Shown here: in pieces, positions 18,501 to 25,657 of the stretch
Layout of the letters: each line of letters starts with the position of its first letter
How positions within the stretch are numbered: the stretch's first letter is position 1
Source of the DNA: Thermoplasmata archaeon
Lineage (GTDB): Archaea; Thermoplasmatota; Thermoplasmata; GCA-020350865
Assembly (NCBI GenBank): GCA_020348445.1
Contig: CP070751.1
Location: 2,712,750-2,776,749, forward strand
Direction: 5' to 3'
Length of the DNA: 64,000 bases
Notes under the pieces: model-generated
Database searches by the model: none
Told to the model about the DNA's origin: nothing
The model's input: only the letters and a program-made list of their open reading frames with translations
Position numbers and translations under genes: made by a program

Positions 18501-19964
18501 CTCATTGAGTCGTATCAGCTCATCGTTTGCAGTCATTTCCCAGAAGAATTCCTGCTCTCCTGCGGGCATATCAGAATCAATGAACTTCATGAAGAATCCA
18601 AAGAGACCGTTGTCTAACATGTTCAAGTCCTCATTTCCTCCATTGTAGGGGATTTCGAATTCGAATTCGTAGCGTGGTGTAGGAGATGGAAAGTACTGAA
18701 CTGCACCGAGGGCGGTTTGGTCATCATCGTCAATGTTCCATGTTCCTCCATCATATTCCCAGTCCTCCCAAGTTCCTCCAACAACGACATAAACAAGATT
18801 CTCAAAATTTGTATCTAATAGAAAATTCCGGTTATTTCCTGGATCAGGCGCGGTCTCTCTTTCTTGATAGATGTAGAATTCGTCATTTCCATTGAAGTCG
18901 TCATCCTCCACCCTAAAGCCGCACCAAATGTTCTTTGAGGTTTGATCCTGCACTGAATAGAATTTAACCTCCATTGTTGTTCCATGAAAGTTCGTAAATT
19001 TCATCTCACGTTTGTATGAATTGATCCATGCAATATCATTGGAGATATCACCATCTACCGCAGGTGCTCCATTGATGTTCACAGTTGAATAGAGTTTGGT
19101 TTCATCCCTCATGAGGCCTAGTTTCAAATCGCCCCACTGGTTTGTGGTTGCGTCAGCAGCCAATGGCTCGTAATCTCCACCTAGGTTCTTGTTGCCTGGC
19201 TGTACAGTTGTTACATCCCAATAATAATGCCCAGGTTCAACTGTAACTCCTCCTCCCACTACATGTACAATAATATAAATACCAATCTCATCTGTACCAA
19301 TTATATCGAGATTTGAGTCGTCTATATCGTCGTTTTCTCTACTCAAGGGTATCCTGAACTCAGCATTGAAATAAGGACCGTTACCGAAATTATCTACATC
19401 CATAACTTTGTCAGTGGTATCGACATCGTCTGCCCAGACGCTCCCAGCATTATTCCAGTTCAGATCCCGACCACTACCATCGTTCTTATTTCTGTACACG
19501 CCATCTTCATTCCTCTCCCCTGAGGGATTGGTGAGCCCATCTAGGTGGCTGCCATCAGAGATGGAACCTGCGTTGTCCCCTTCATCGAGAAATAGCCAAA
19601 CACCATTATTGGCACCATTATTGCCGGCGTCCCATGCCAGTGCAATGTACAAATAGCTGTTGCTGTTTACGAAGAACATACTAACAGGAATGGTCTCAGC
19701 AGGTAACTCATTGCTCCTGAAGGTCACATTCCTTGCATATGCCCTGGCCCAGAACCCAGCATCATTGGCAATATCTCCATCAATGTTTACTGTATCGTTG
19801 TTAAAGAAGTAGCTATAGAGCTGAAGAGGATGTCCTTCACCTTCTGCCACATGCGCCTTTGCGTTGTCTACAAAGCTTATCGTCGAAAACATGCCCACAA
19901 TCATGGCAAATGCCATGACAGATGCTAAACTATATCGTGTATACCTAGACATAACATTTTTCAT
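15573..19964 (-). CDS. Giant surface protein: CBM9-like and Ig-like repeats, membrane anchor, cytoplasmic zinc ribbon
   Basis: A signal peptide (about 7-38, ending VDNAKA) is followed by two CBM9/DOMON-like beta-sandwich domains at about 40-280 and 285-500 (VDGDIANDAGF and VDGDISNDIAW motifs). About seven to eight Ig-like modules follow, each starting near DNTAPxL or DNIEPGTP. One transmembrane span lies at about 1343-1366. The cytoplasmic tail holds a zinc ribbon (CPECGANVG...CPQCGVEL, about 1398-1420) and a Glu-rich end. CBM9-like domains bind carbohydrate ends in other proteins. The zinc ribbon on the inside suggests contact with a cytoplasmic partner, which is inference. GGGGGGAT precedes the ATG. 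The small membrane protein downstream appears to share its mRNA. Confidence 0.85.
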   Translation of the reverse strand: MKNVMSRYTRYSLASVMAFAMIVGMFSTISFVDNAKAHVAEGEGHPLQLYSYFFNNDTVNIDGDIANDAGFWARAYARNVTFRSNELPAETIPVSMFFVNSNSYLYIALAWDAGNNGANNGVWLFLDEGDNAGSISDGSHLDGLTNPSGERNEDGVYRNKNDGSGRDLNWNNAGSVWADDVDTTDKVMDVDNFGNGPYFNAEFRIPLSRENDDIDDSNLDIIGTDEIGIYIIVHVVGGGVTVEPGHYYWDVTTVQPGNKNLGGDYEPLAADATTNQWGDLKLGLMRDETKLYSTVNINGAPAVDGDISNDIAWINSYKREMKFTNFHGTTMEVKFYSVQDQTSKNIWCGFRVEDDDFNGNDEFYIYQERETAPDPGNNRNFLLDTNFENLVYVVVGGTWEDWEYDGGTWNIDDDDQTALGAVQYFPSPTPRYEFEFEIPYNGGNEDLNMLDNGLFGFFMKFIDSDMPAGEQEFFWEMTANDELIRLNEPDDVHVSVGWVDLQMGGPAVSPVQPDDGGMVSGIDFRFRIYAEDEPPNGIDFITFTAFKTEKMDTFKNLFREPGTGFWSTYWDTTAEDNGPTRVTIVAQDDEGITVYIYINVMISNAGAGGNPPSGVEITDPAVGPLTGPELIEATALGASYVEFYVDGELFSVDITSPYQASLDTTLYADGGHIVSIRAVNIAGETWDAMVYEFDNWDLNTLSITDPITGTSQNGSINVVGDFVADNSGEYAELYVDDMFWSFSDDTATGAVTFELDTELLSEGAHQVKMFVYDPEGNKLMDMVTIYVDNIEPGTPTIASLIDGQYIDGTFVFKVQCDTSDLASVELTIPTVITDMPIGYNSASGYYEYTLDTTALTDGDYSVSAVSWDTAGSSASSGTVNFKIDNTAPTLAVSSPLDNAIVSGIVEFNYTATDTYLSSVMYKIDGNSWVDIDTDWDTRTFNDGEHMVSIKAADESGHYTMITLDLVVDNNAPEIAILNPVNNQFLSDDFTFRIRAEDMVGLSDVRITITNTDSAETVVDDISIILNEVSGHYEYTLDTMTLADGNYSITATSYDISGKDSGASTVNFMVDNNAPKLMLTAPLNGELLTGSVAIDVDYSDVFLVDMVYRIDGGAWVDLSTAWDTSLVNDGAHTIDIKLTDKAGHMATQTVSVKTDNTAPDLYPVYWPTENVASSFHIQMYAMDAVELVEVTYQINNLTSVRMFENKAIGFYEAEIVVDSSGLGLPDGDHELKIMATDSVDLSTQISTTITVDNTGPTITISEPAKGKTVEGDVKFIVELTDATGIDVVQIRIDKGEWIDMKEEDGKYVYNWNSRKAYNGKYDVDVKAVDTLGNEAVGSSEIKVDNFPMLAFLVFIVILVILVVLMVISWSKGPKKEKPAKIEEPSVSPVEEETEVIEGFACPECGANVGPGDSSCPQCGVELEGHEEEKEEEIVAPPLTDLSTPEEMSDDDASKLDIPKTEEEI

Positions 19965-20099
19965 ATGTTATCCCCCCTTGTTGACGGTTAGAGTAAAGAG
20001 TGTAAATACGACAAAATATAAGTAATTATTGGTGTGGTTATTTGGTACTGGCCTATATCTATTGCACTATTAATTAAAATGAGGTTAAAATCCCAAAAA

Positions 20100-20117
20100 A
20101 TCCCAAAATATTGGGAT
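20100..20117. promoter_or_regulatory. Palindrome upstream of acyl-CoA dehydrogenase
   Basis: ATCCCAA and TTGGGAT flank a 4-bp centre, and a further direct copy of TCCCAAAA begins at about 20091. The element lies about 25-40 bp upstream of the TATA-like TTTTTATAG at about 20141, so it is well placed for a regulator of the dehydrogenase gene. Confidence 0.4.
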
Positions 20118-20204
20118 ATTGAATATTATTTAGTATGGCCTTTTTATAGAAAGATTCATAAAATCCTAAAGCCTTTCTCCCCTTCCGCCCAAAGAGGGGG
20201 ATAT

Positions 20205-21344
20205 ATGAAATTCCAGCTGACAAAAGAACAGGAAATGATAAGGAAGATGGTCAGGGAGTTTGCAGAAAACGAAATCAAACCAATTGCAGCGGAGTATGAC
20301 GAAACCCAGGAGTTCCCATGGGACACTGTCAAGAGAATGGGGGAGCTGAACCTCCTTGGTCTGATATTCCCAAAAGAGTACGGTGGAGCCGATGTTGGTT
20401 ACATAGGCTATGCTATTGCAGTGGAGGAGGTATCCAGGGTATGCGGTGCCCATGGCATCACAGTTGCAGCCCATAATTCTCTCTGTTCAAATCATATTTA
20501 TATTGCAGGTTCTGAGGAGCAGAAGCAGAAGTATCTTGTTCCCCTAGCAAAGGGTGAAAAGATCGGGGCCTGGGGTCTTACTGAGGCCAATGCAGGAAGC
20601 GATGCAGGAGCCACTCAAACAACTGCGGTTTTGGATAAAGATGAATGGGTAATTAACGGCTCAAAGACGTTCATCACACATGGAAGTGTCGGAGACATAG
20701 CAGTTGTCCTGGCCTCCACAGACAAAACAAAGAAGCAAAGAGGAATTACCGCCTTCATCATAGAGAAGGGGACACCTGGTTTTTCCCCAGGGACAAAGGA
20801 GAACAAGCTCGGTCTTAGAGCCAGCGATACTGCCGAGATGTTCTTTGAAGACTGCAGAATTCCCAAGGAAAATCAACTGGGTCAGTTGAACAAGGCCTTC
20901 TACGATACAATGCAGGTTCTGGATGGAGGGAGAATCAGCATAGGTGCAATGGCCTTGGGCCTTGCCCAGGGTGCCTTAGATGAAAGCATAAAGTATGCAA
21001 AGGAAAGGGAGCAGTTCGGTAAGAAGATAGCCAAGTTCCAAGCCATACAATGGATGATCGCGGATATGGCATCTGAGGTGGAAGCAGCAAGGATGCTTGT
21101 CTACTATGCCGGCTGGTTAAAGGACCACGATATGAAGGTTACCAAGCTATCTGCAATGGCAAAGATGTACGCCTCTGAGGTTGGAATGAGGGCAGCCACA
21201 AAGGCAATCCAGATCCACGGTGGTTATGGTTACACAAAGGATTACCCTGTTGAAAGGATCTTTCGGGATGTGAAGCTTACTGAGATAGGGGAAGGAACCT
21301 CAGAAATTCAGAGGATGGTCATTGCCAGGCAGATGGGGCTTTAG
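20205..21344 (+). CDS. Acyl-CoA dehydrogenase
   Basis: This FAD enzyme makes the trans-2 double bond in acyl-CoA, the first step of beta-oxidation, and passes electrons to an ETF-like acceptor. The start at 20205 is chosen because GAGGGGG stands just before this ATG, and the resulting 379 aa is the family's usual length; an ATG at 20034 would add 57 residues of no family character. Visible signatures are the FAD-binding [14 protein letters not shown], the ATP-free middle domain, [36 protein letters not shown] and the C-terminal [10 protein letters not shown] with the likely catalytic Glu363. No etfAB is adjacent; the HADH/ECH fusion near 49-51 kb could do the next two steps. Confidence 0.93.
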   Translation: MKFQLTKEQEMIRKMVREFAENEIKPIAAEYDETQEFPWDTVKRMGELNLLGLIFPKEYGGADVGYIGYAIAVEEVSRVCGAHGITVAAHNSLCSNHIYIAGSEEQKQKYLVPLAKGEKIGAWGLTEANAGSDAGATQTTAVLDKDEWVINGSKTFITHGSVGDIAVVLASTDKTKKQRGITAFIIEKGTPGFSPGTKENKLGLRASDTAEMFFEDCRIPKENQLGQLNKAFYDTMQVLDGGRISIGAMALGLAQGALDESIKYAKEREQFGKKIAKFQAIQWMIADMASEVEAARMLVYYAGWLKDHDMKVTKLSAMAKMYASEVGMRAATKAIQIHGGYGYTKDYPVERIFRDVKLTEIGEGTSEIQRMVIARQMGL

Positions 21345-21380
21345 ACCATTTCAATCCGATTTTTTCTTACAAAAATGATG

Positions 21381-21425
21381 TATGATATGTATGATATGTA
21401 TGATATAAATGATAAGTTTTATATA
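21381..21425 (+). promoter_or_regulatory. 9-bp tandem repeats and TATA box of the AbrB-RND unit
   Basis: TATGATATG occurs twice at 21381-21398, then as TATGATATA and AATGATAAG up to 21416, directly followed by a strong TATA box TTTTATATA at 21417-21425. Start codons at 21448 and 21451 lie 23-30 bp downstream, the expected distance for a leaderless transcript. The repeats are a candidate operator, possibly for the AbrB-type protein itself. Confidence 0.5.
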
Positions 21426-21450
21426 CGTGTTTTTACTTTTCGGCATCTTG

Positions 21451-21723
21451 GTGAGTGTTTTGTTTCCCAAACCAGAGTTTCAAGGAAGTACAACAGTTGG
21501 CGAAAGAGGACAGATCGTTCTCCCTGCAGAGTTGAGAAAGAAGCATGGAATAAAACCAGGGGACAAACTCCTGGTTATTTCGAACCCACTTCCCAGTGGA
21601 GCATCAATTATCATGCTAATGGAAAGTAGTGTATTAAATCAGATGCTTTCAGATATGACCGAGCAAATCGGGCAGATCCTGGAAGCCCATGGCAAAGAAC
21701 AAAATAACGACAATACAGAGTAA
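21451..21723 (+). CDS. AbrB/SpoVT-type DNA-binding regulator
   Basis: The swapped-hairpin AbrB domain is clear in GSTTVGERGQIVLPAELRKKHGIKPGDKLLVI. A C-terminal helix of about 35 residues follows that could mediate oligomerisation. The frame is open from 21409, but that ATG overlaps the TATA box, so the start is downstream; I chose GTG 21451, with TTG 21448 just as possible. The protein is then 90 aa. In archaea such proteins are antitoxins or local repressors; here it stands 18-28 bp before the RND transporter gene, suggesting that it controls its own unit. Confidence 0.8.
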   Translation: MSVLFPKPEFQGSTTVGERGQIVLPAELRKKHGIKPGDKLLVISNPLPSGASIIMLMESSVLNQMLSDMTEQIGQILEAHGKEQNNDNTE

Positions 21724-21750
21724 TTCAGTGAATATGTTGAGGTGATTCAT

Positions 21751-24495
21751 TTGGTGATGAAATCTTTAGGCCAAGCAGTATCAGCATTTCCAAAGGTGAC
21801 AATCGCAATTATAATTGTAATAACAATCATTGCAATGGCTTTCATTGGAATTCTTGGCATCGATCAAGAGTTCTCGGAATCCTCTTTCATGCCTGAGAAT
21901 GAGGTTGTCATCGCACAGGAAGAGGTTGCAGATCTATTCAGAACCTCTAATGAGTACAGAGTTTCTATCCTCGTCAAGGATAAGGACAAGGATGTCTTAA
22001 CAAAGGGTGCTATGGAAGAGATGCTCATGGTAGAGCGAGATATTGTCAACGATCCTACAATAGCACCCACCCTAATGTATCCGAGTAATCCTTCCTCTAA
22101 TGCAAACTCGGTAGCAGACATTGTAACACGTTCTTTTTTGGCTGGACAGGGTAACAGTGAGCCGACCTTGGATGAGAAGATCGCTGCTATACAAATCATG
22201 AATGACACACTTATTAAGCAAACTATTACTGGGATTCTATCCTCGGACTTCACTCCTCCAGAGGTTAAGGGCTTTTTCTTCATGCTACTGACCAGCGACT
22301 TCTCTTTTGAAACAGGCAATATTCAGGCCAAAGGAACCATGATAATCATCACCTTAAACGGGACCCTTGGAGAGGATGAGACAGGGGAACACATGACCAC
22401 TGAAGAAAGTCCCTTGTCCCTATCCGAACAACGCATGGACGCCATTGTTAAAGACATGGACCTCCAATCCACAGAAATGCGGGTTATGGGAATGAGCATT
22501 ATCATGGATGAGATCATGGGTGCCATGAACAATGATATGGGTATATTGTTACCAGCTGCGTTTATTTTGGTCTTGATAATATTAGGTGTGGTGTTCAGGA
22601 ACGGATGGGATATGGCAATCAGTCTCACTGCACTTGTAATGGGAATCGTGTGGATGTATGGATTTGGTACAGCTTTAGGTTTTTCATTCAATCCAATGAC
22701 GATCGTGGTACCTGTCCTCATAGTCGGCTTGGGAATAGATTATGGTATACATCTGACCATGCGTCATCGTGAAGAGCTCGGAAAGGGAAAGGAGGTGGAT
22801 CATGCCGTGGAAAAGACCATCAGCCACGTTGGCATGGCCCTGCTACTTGTGACAATCACAACAATGGCAGCCTTCCTCTCGAATATTGCTTCCCCCATGG
22901 ATCCGCTAAAAGATTTCGGCATCATCGCTACCATTGGGATCGTAAGCTGTTTCTTCACTATGGTCACCTTTGTTCCGGCCTGTTTGCATATCAAGGACAC
23001 AAGAAAGGCTAAAAAACTTACAGAAAAAGAAAAGAATAACAAGGAGCTCAAACCAAAGAAAGAATCAAGACTGAAGAAAGCCGCAAAACCAAAATTGGAC
23101 AAGGGCATTAGTGCTGGTGCCAAAGTAGCAGAACGGTTACCAATTTTGGTTATTGTTGTGGTGCTAGTAATTTCAGCTGGAGCGATTATGGCTGCTATGA
23201 ACCTCAAAACAACTTTCGAATTCGAGGATTTTTTACCGGAAAACCTTGAACTAACCGAGGATTTGGAATACATGTTAAACGAATTTACAACAGTAGGAGG
23301 CGAGGGCACAGAGGTGCAATTGCTAATCAAGGGTGATATCGCAAATCCAGAACTGTTTCGGAGCATGGACATGACAATCACCAACATGGCAGATGATAAA
23401 TATGTTGTTAAATCTGGAGAAACACCTTCTGTCAAATCCATCAATTCATTGATACGAGATTGGGCTACGAATAGTACAATATACGGTTTTTCAGATAAAA
23501 AATACGATCCTACTTTCCACGCAATGTACAACAACACATTTGAGGTGGACGGCTCCCTATCTACAGATGCTACCAGGGATGAGTTACTTGCACTCTACAA
23601 CTGGCTGTACACGAATTCGTCCTCTGCATTGGACGCAATGTCCCTGCTTCACAGGACCGAGGATGGAAATTATGATGCTACTGTTCTTCGGATTTCCATA
23701 ACCCTCATTGGAACCGAAAGTAAAGAGATGAAGGAACTTATGAGTGATATTGATGATGATAAAGCTCCCCTCGAATCAACCTCAGACAATTCCATTTTGA
23801 CAGGTGGTAGTGTAGTGGGAGTGTTGATGCTGGACCTTCTAAACGAAAGCCAGACAAGAACTCTGATTCTTACTCTCATTGTTTGTCTTGTTTTCATGGT
23901 CGTCGTTTTCTATATCAAGGACCGCTCCGTTATGCTCGGCATTATGACGATGTTGCCTGTGGTATTTTGTGTGATATGGATATTAGGAACAATGTATATC
24001 ATGGATATCTCATTGAACATTATGACACTCATGGTCACCTCACTTACAATCGGTATTGGAGTGGATTATGGAATACACATCTCCCACAGATTCGGAGAGG
24101 ATATTGGGGAGTTCGATAACATATCTGATGCCATCCACAATACTGTAACGCATACAGGTCTTGCTCTGTTCGGAGGTGCAACCACCACAATCGCCGGATT
24201 TGGTTTGATAGGTTTTGCCTCCATGCCACCCATTGCCCAGTTTGGCCTCATCACTGCATTGACCATCTTTTACAGTTCCATTGCTTCTGTCTTTGTACTG
24301 CCGACATTCCTTGTTATGTGGGCAAAATGGAAGAAGCGGAAAGAAGAAGATATTCCGAGATATATGAAGGAAAAGGACGAGAAAATCTCCGAAGAAAACG
24401 GTGGGGAGGACAAGATAGTGGAGAAGAAGGAGGAAAAATCAGAGGGGGAAATCCCAAAGGAGGTTCCTTTGGAAACATCTTCCAAATCTTCCTGA
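21751..24495 (+). CDS. RND/MMPL-family membrane transporter
   Basis: This protein of about 914 aa has the two-fold RND layout: one N-terminal span, a large outside loop, a bundle of spans, a charged cytoplasmic linker (KKLTEKEKNNKELKPKK), and the same arrangement again. Both halves carry the MMPL/SSD signature with GLGIDYGIHLTMRHREE near 335 and IGIGVDYGIHISHRFGE near 770. The C-terminal tail is long and Glu/Lys-rich. It could export lipids or drugs; archaeal members of this family are rarely characterised. GAGGTGAT precedes a TTG/GTG/ATG series at 21751-21759, so the start is uncertain by three codons. An AbrB-type regulator is immediately upstream. Confidence 0.88.
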   Translation: MVMKSLGQAVSAFPKVTIAIIIVITIIAMAFIGILGIDQEFSESSFMPENEVVIAQEEVADLFRTSNEYRVSILVKDKDKDVLTKGAMEEMLMVERDIVNDPTIAPTLMYPSNPSSNANSVADIVTRSFLAGQGNSEPTLDEKIAAIQIMNDTLIKQTITGILSSDFTPPEVKGFFFMLLTSDFSFETGNIQAKGTMIIITLNGTLGEDETGEHMTTEESPLSLSEQRMDAIVKDMDLQSTEMRVMGMSIIMDEIMGAMNNDMGILLPAAFILVLIILGVVFRNGWDMAISLTALVMGIVWMYGFGTALGFSFNPMTIVVPVLIVGLGIDYGIHLTMRHREELGKGKEVDHAVEKTISHVGMALLLVTITTMAAFLSNIASPMDPLKDFGIIATIGIVSCFFTMVTFVPACLHIKDTRKAKKLTEKEKNNKELKPKKESRLKKAAKPKLDKGISAGAKVAERLPILVIVVVLVISAGAIMAAMNLKTTFEFEDFLPENLELTEDLEYMLNEFTTVGGEGTEVQLLIKGDIANPELFRSMDMTITNMADDKYVVKSGETPSVKSINSLIRDWATNSTIYGFSDKKYDPTFHAMYNNTFEVDGSLSTDATRDELLALYNWLYTNSSSALDAMSLLHRTEDGNYDATVLRISITLIGTESKEMKELMSDIDDDKAPLESTSDNSILTGGSVVGVLMLDLLNESQTRTLILTLIVCLVFMVVVFYIKDRSVMLGIMTMLPVVFCVIWILGTMYIMDISLNIMTLMVTSLTIGIGVDYGIHISHRFGEDIGEFDNISDAIHNTVTHTGLALFGGATTTIAGFGLIGFASMPPIAQFGLITALTIFYSSIASVFVLPTFLVMWAKWKKRKEEDIPRYMKEKDEKISEENGGEDKIVEKKEEKSEGEIPKEVPLETSSKSS

Positions 24496-24509
24496 GGTTT
24501 TCAATTTTA

Positions 24510-24671
24510 GGTCCCCATTCCCATATGCAAGCTTAAATTTTAAATTATTGGTCCCGACCCCGGATGTTCAAGCTTAAGACCAAAGCATTAACAAACATAA
24601 CATGAACATGAGGGAGGAGGGGCCACGGATATGAACAATAAAAAAGAGAAGTGGTCCCGACTCCCGGATTT
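24510..24671 (-). repeat. Partial copies of the tRNA-Tyr 3' end
   Basis: A 19-nt stretch equal to the tRNA 3' end (GGTCCCGACTCCCGGATTT on the plus strand; at 24807-24825 in the tRNA) recurs unchanged at 24653-24671. It recurs in weaker form at 24550-24568, and weaker still from 24510. Each copy includes the CCA and is followed on the minus strand by a T-rich stretch. They lie downstream of the tRNA in its own direction. Apart from these copies and the inverted repeat at 24710-24751, the 310 bases between the transporter and the tRNA hold no gene. Confidence 0.65.
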
Positions 24672-24709
24672 TCAGATGAAGGCCTCCCCTATTGTTCCTC
24701 TTCATCTTC

Positions 24710-24751
24710 TTGACAAATTAGGTTATCAAATGCCTGTATCAAATTTGTCAA
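24710..24751. repeat. 10-bp perfect inverted repeat
   Basis: TTGACAAATT at 24710-24719 pairs exactly with AATTTGTCAA at 24742-24751 across a 22-nt spacer. Arm length, spacer and the first five bases equal those of the repeat at 2216-2257. Confidence 0.45.
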
Positions 24752-24805
24752 TGAACCCAAGGGTTCAAATCCTTGAAATTGATTGAAATAAAAATAAATA
24801 GAAAA

Positions 24806-24924
24806 TGGTCCCGACTCCCGGATTTGAACCGGGGATCTATGGATATCGGCCAAAGCTTTGGCAATCGGTTATAGCCGAAAGCAAACTACAGTCCATCGCT
24901 CTAGCCAGTCTAAGCTAAGTCGGG
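24806..24924 (-). tRNA. tRNA-Tyr (GUA) with a 41-nt intron
   Basis: All parts of the cloverleaf are visible on the minus strand. The acceptor stem is CCCGACU/AGUCGGG, with discriminator A and an encoded CCA. The D arm is GCUU/GAGC, the anticodon stem AUGGA/UCCAU, the variable loop 5 nt, and the T arm CCCGG-UUCAAAU-CCGGG. The C1-G72 pair and the loop CUGUAG-A identify archaeal tRNA-Tyr. The intron lies after position 37, as usual in archaea, and is about 41 nt; a few-nt shift of the borders cannot be excluded. Intron bases GCUAUA can pair with the anticodon region UGUAGU, and GCCAAAGCUUUGGC forms an intron hairpin. A TATA-like CATTTAAATT lies about 30 bp upstream. Confidence 0.93.
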
Positions 24925-25118
24925 ATTTAATTGTATTATAGTTGACAACGAATTTAAATGTTGTCTACATGCAAAAAATCCTTTTTGATGTTTTTGCATG
25001 CCAGGGGAAACTTGCTTTCCCCGACGAGCTAAGTCGGGATTTAGGTATATTATAGCTAACGATGGATATAAACGTTACCAGGGGAAACTCGCTTCCCCCG
25101 TCGGGCTAAGTGGGGATT
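24912..25118 (-). repeat. Tandem copies of the tRNA-Tyr promoter and first 12 nt, with conserved hairpins
   Basis: Upstream of the tRNA (rightwards), the block of TATA box, about 30 bp of leader and CCCGACTTAGCT recurs in the unit ending at 25001. Its transcribed part then forms a GGGGAAA-GCAAG-TTTCCCC hairpin. A second unit up to about 25118 has CCCCACTTAGCC and GGGGGAA-GCGAG-TTTCCCC, keeping the stem by G-U pairing. Each unit has its own TATA box (GTTTATATCC; TTTATAAACC near 25148). These may be degenerate tRNA copies or small transcribed RNAs. The 329 bases between the tRNA and the DsrE-like gene hold no protein gene. Confidence 0.6.
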
Positions 25119-25253
25119 TACTGAATGGAACTGCACATATTCAAGGGTTTATAAAGATTTTTCGTAAATAGTGACTGATATTGGTAACAGCGTAAATAAT
25201 AAGAATTAAAAAGGCATAGATGCTAAGGAATTAAGTAAAAAGGAGGTTGAGAA

Positions 25254-25619
25254 ATGAGTGGCGAAAAAATATTGTATGTTCAGACTAGCGGAACTGACAG
25301 GCCTGAGCGGCTTTACTCTCCCTTCGTCTTGGCACAGACTGCAAAAGCAATGGATATTGATGCGGCTGTATATTTTCTTGGAATGGGGCTGACGGTCCTC
25401 AAGAAGGGTGAGGCAGAGAAAATACAGATGGGGACTTTTCCAAATCTAAAGGAAGTAATGGATCAAACCCTTAAAGCAGGAGTGAAATTCTATGTCTGCG
25501 AGCAGAGCAAGCAGATGCTAGGCTGGGATGAAGCAAATCTAATTGAAGAGGCAAAGATAGTTGGAGCAGCAACATTGAATGACTTGGTGTTGGAGTACGA
25601 TAGTGTAATGTGGTTTTAG
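25254..25619 (+). CDS. DsrE-like sulfur-relay family protein
   Basis: This 121-aa single-domain protein has the DsrE/DsrF/TusD layout. An N-terminal strand (KILYVQTSG) is followed by a helix with PERLYSPFVLAQTAKAMD, then VYFLGMGLTVLKKGEA, and a late strand with a single cysteine, Cys82, in KFYVCEQSKQML. In TusD/DsrE proteins the cysteine at this place carries persulfide sulfur. An ideal GGAGG precedes the ATG. The next gene, 38 bp downstream, is a cysteine-desulfurase homologue, so a role in sulfur transfer is likely though not proven. It might also be a peroxiredoxin-like DsrE relative with another role. Confidence 0.75.
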   Translation: MSGEKILYVQTSGTDRPERLYSPFVLAQTAKAMDIDAAVYFLGMGLTVLKKGEAEKIQMGTFPNLKEVMDQTLKAGVKFYVCEQSKQMLGWDEANLIEEAKIVGAATLNDLVLEYDSVMWF

Positions 25620-25657
25620 ACGTTCTTGAAAACCGTGTAAGCGAGGGAGATGATAAT

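Noticed and set aside
21375-21629. An 84-aa frame starting with MYDMYDMYD
   Set aside because: The repeat is the promoter tandem element, and the frame overlaps the AbrB gene in another phase.
24755-24778. T-arm-like hairpin with GGTTCAAATCC on the plus strand, suggesting a second tRNA
   Set aside because: No acceptor stem, D arm or anticodon arm fits around it; it is an isolated hairpin.
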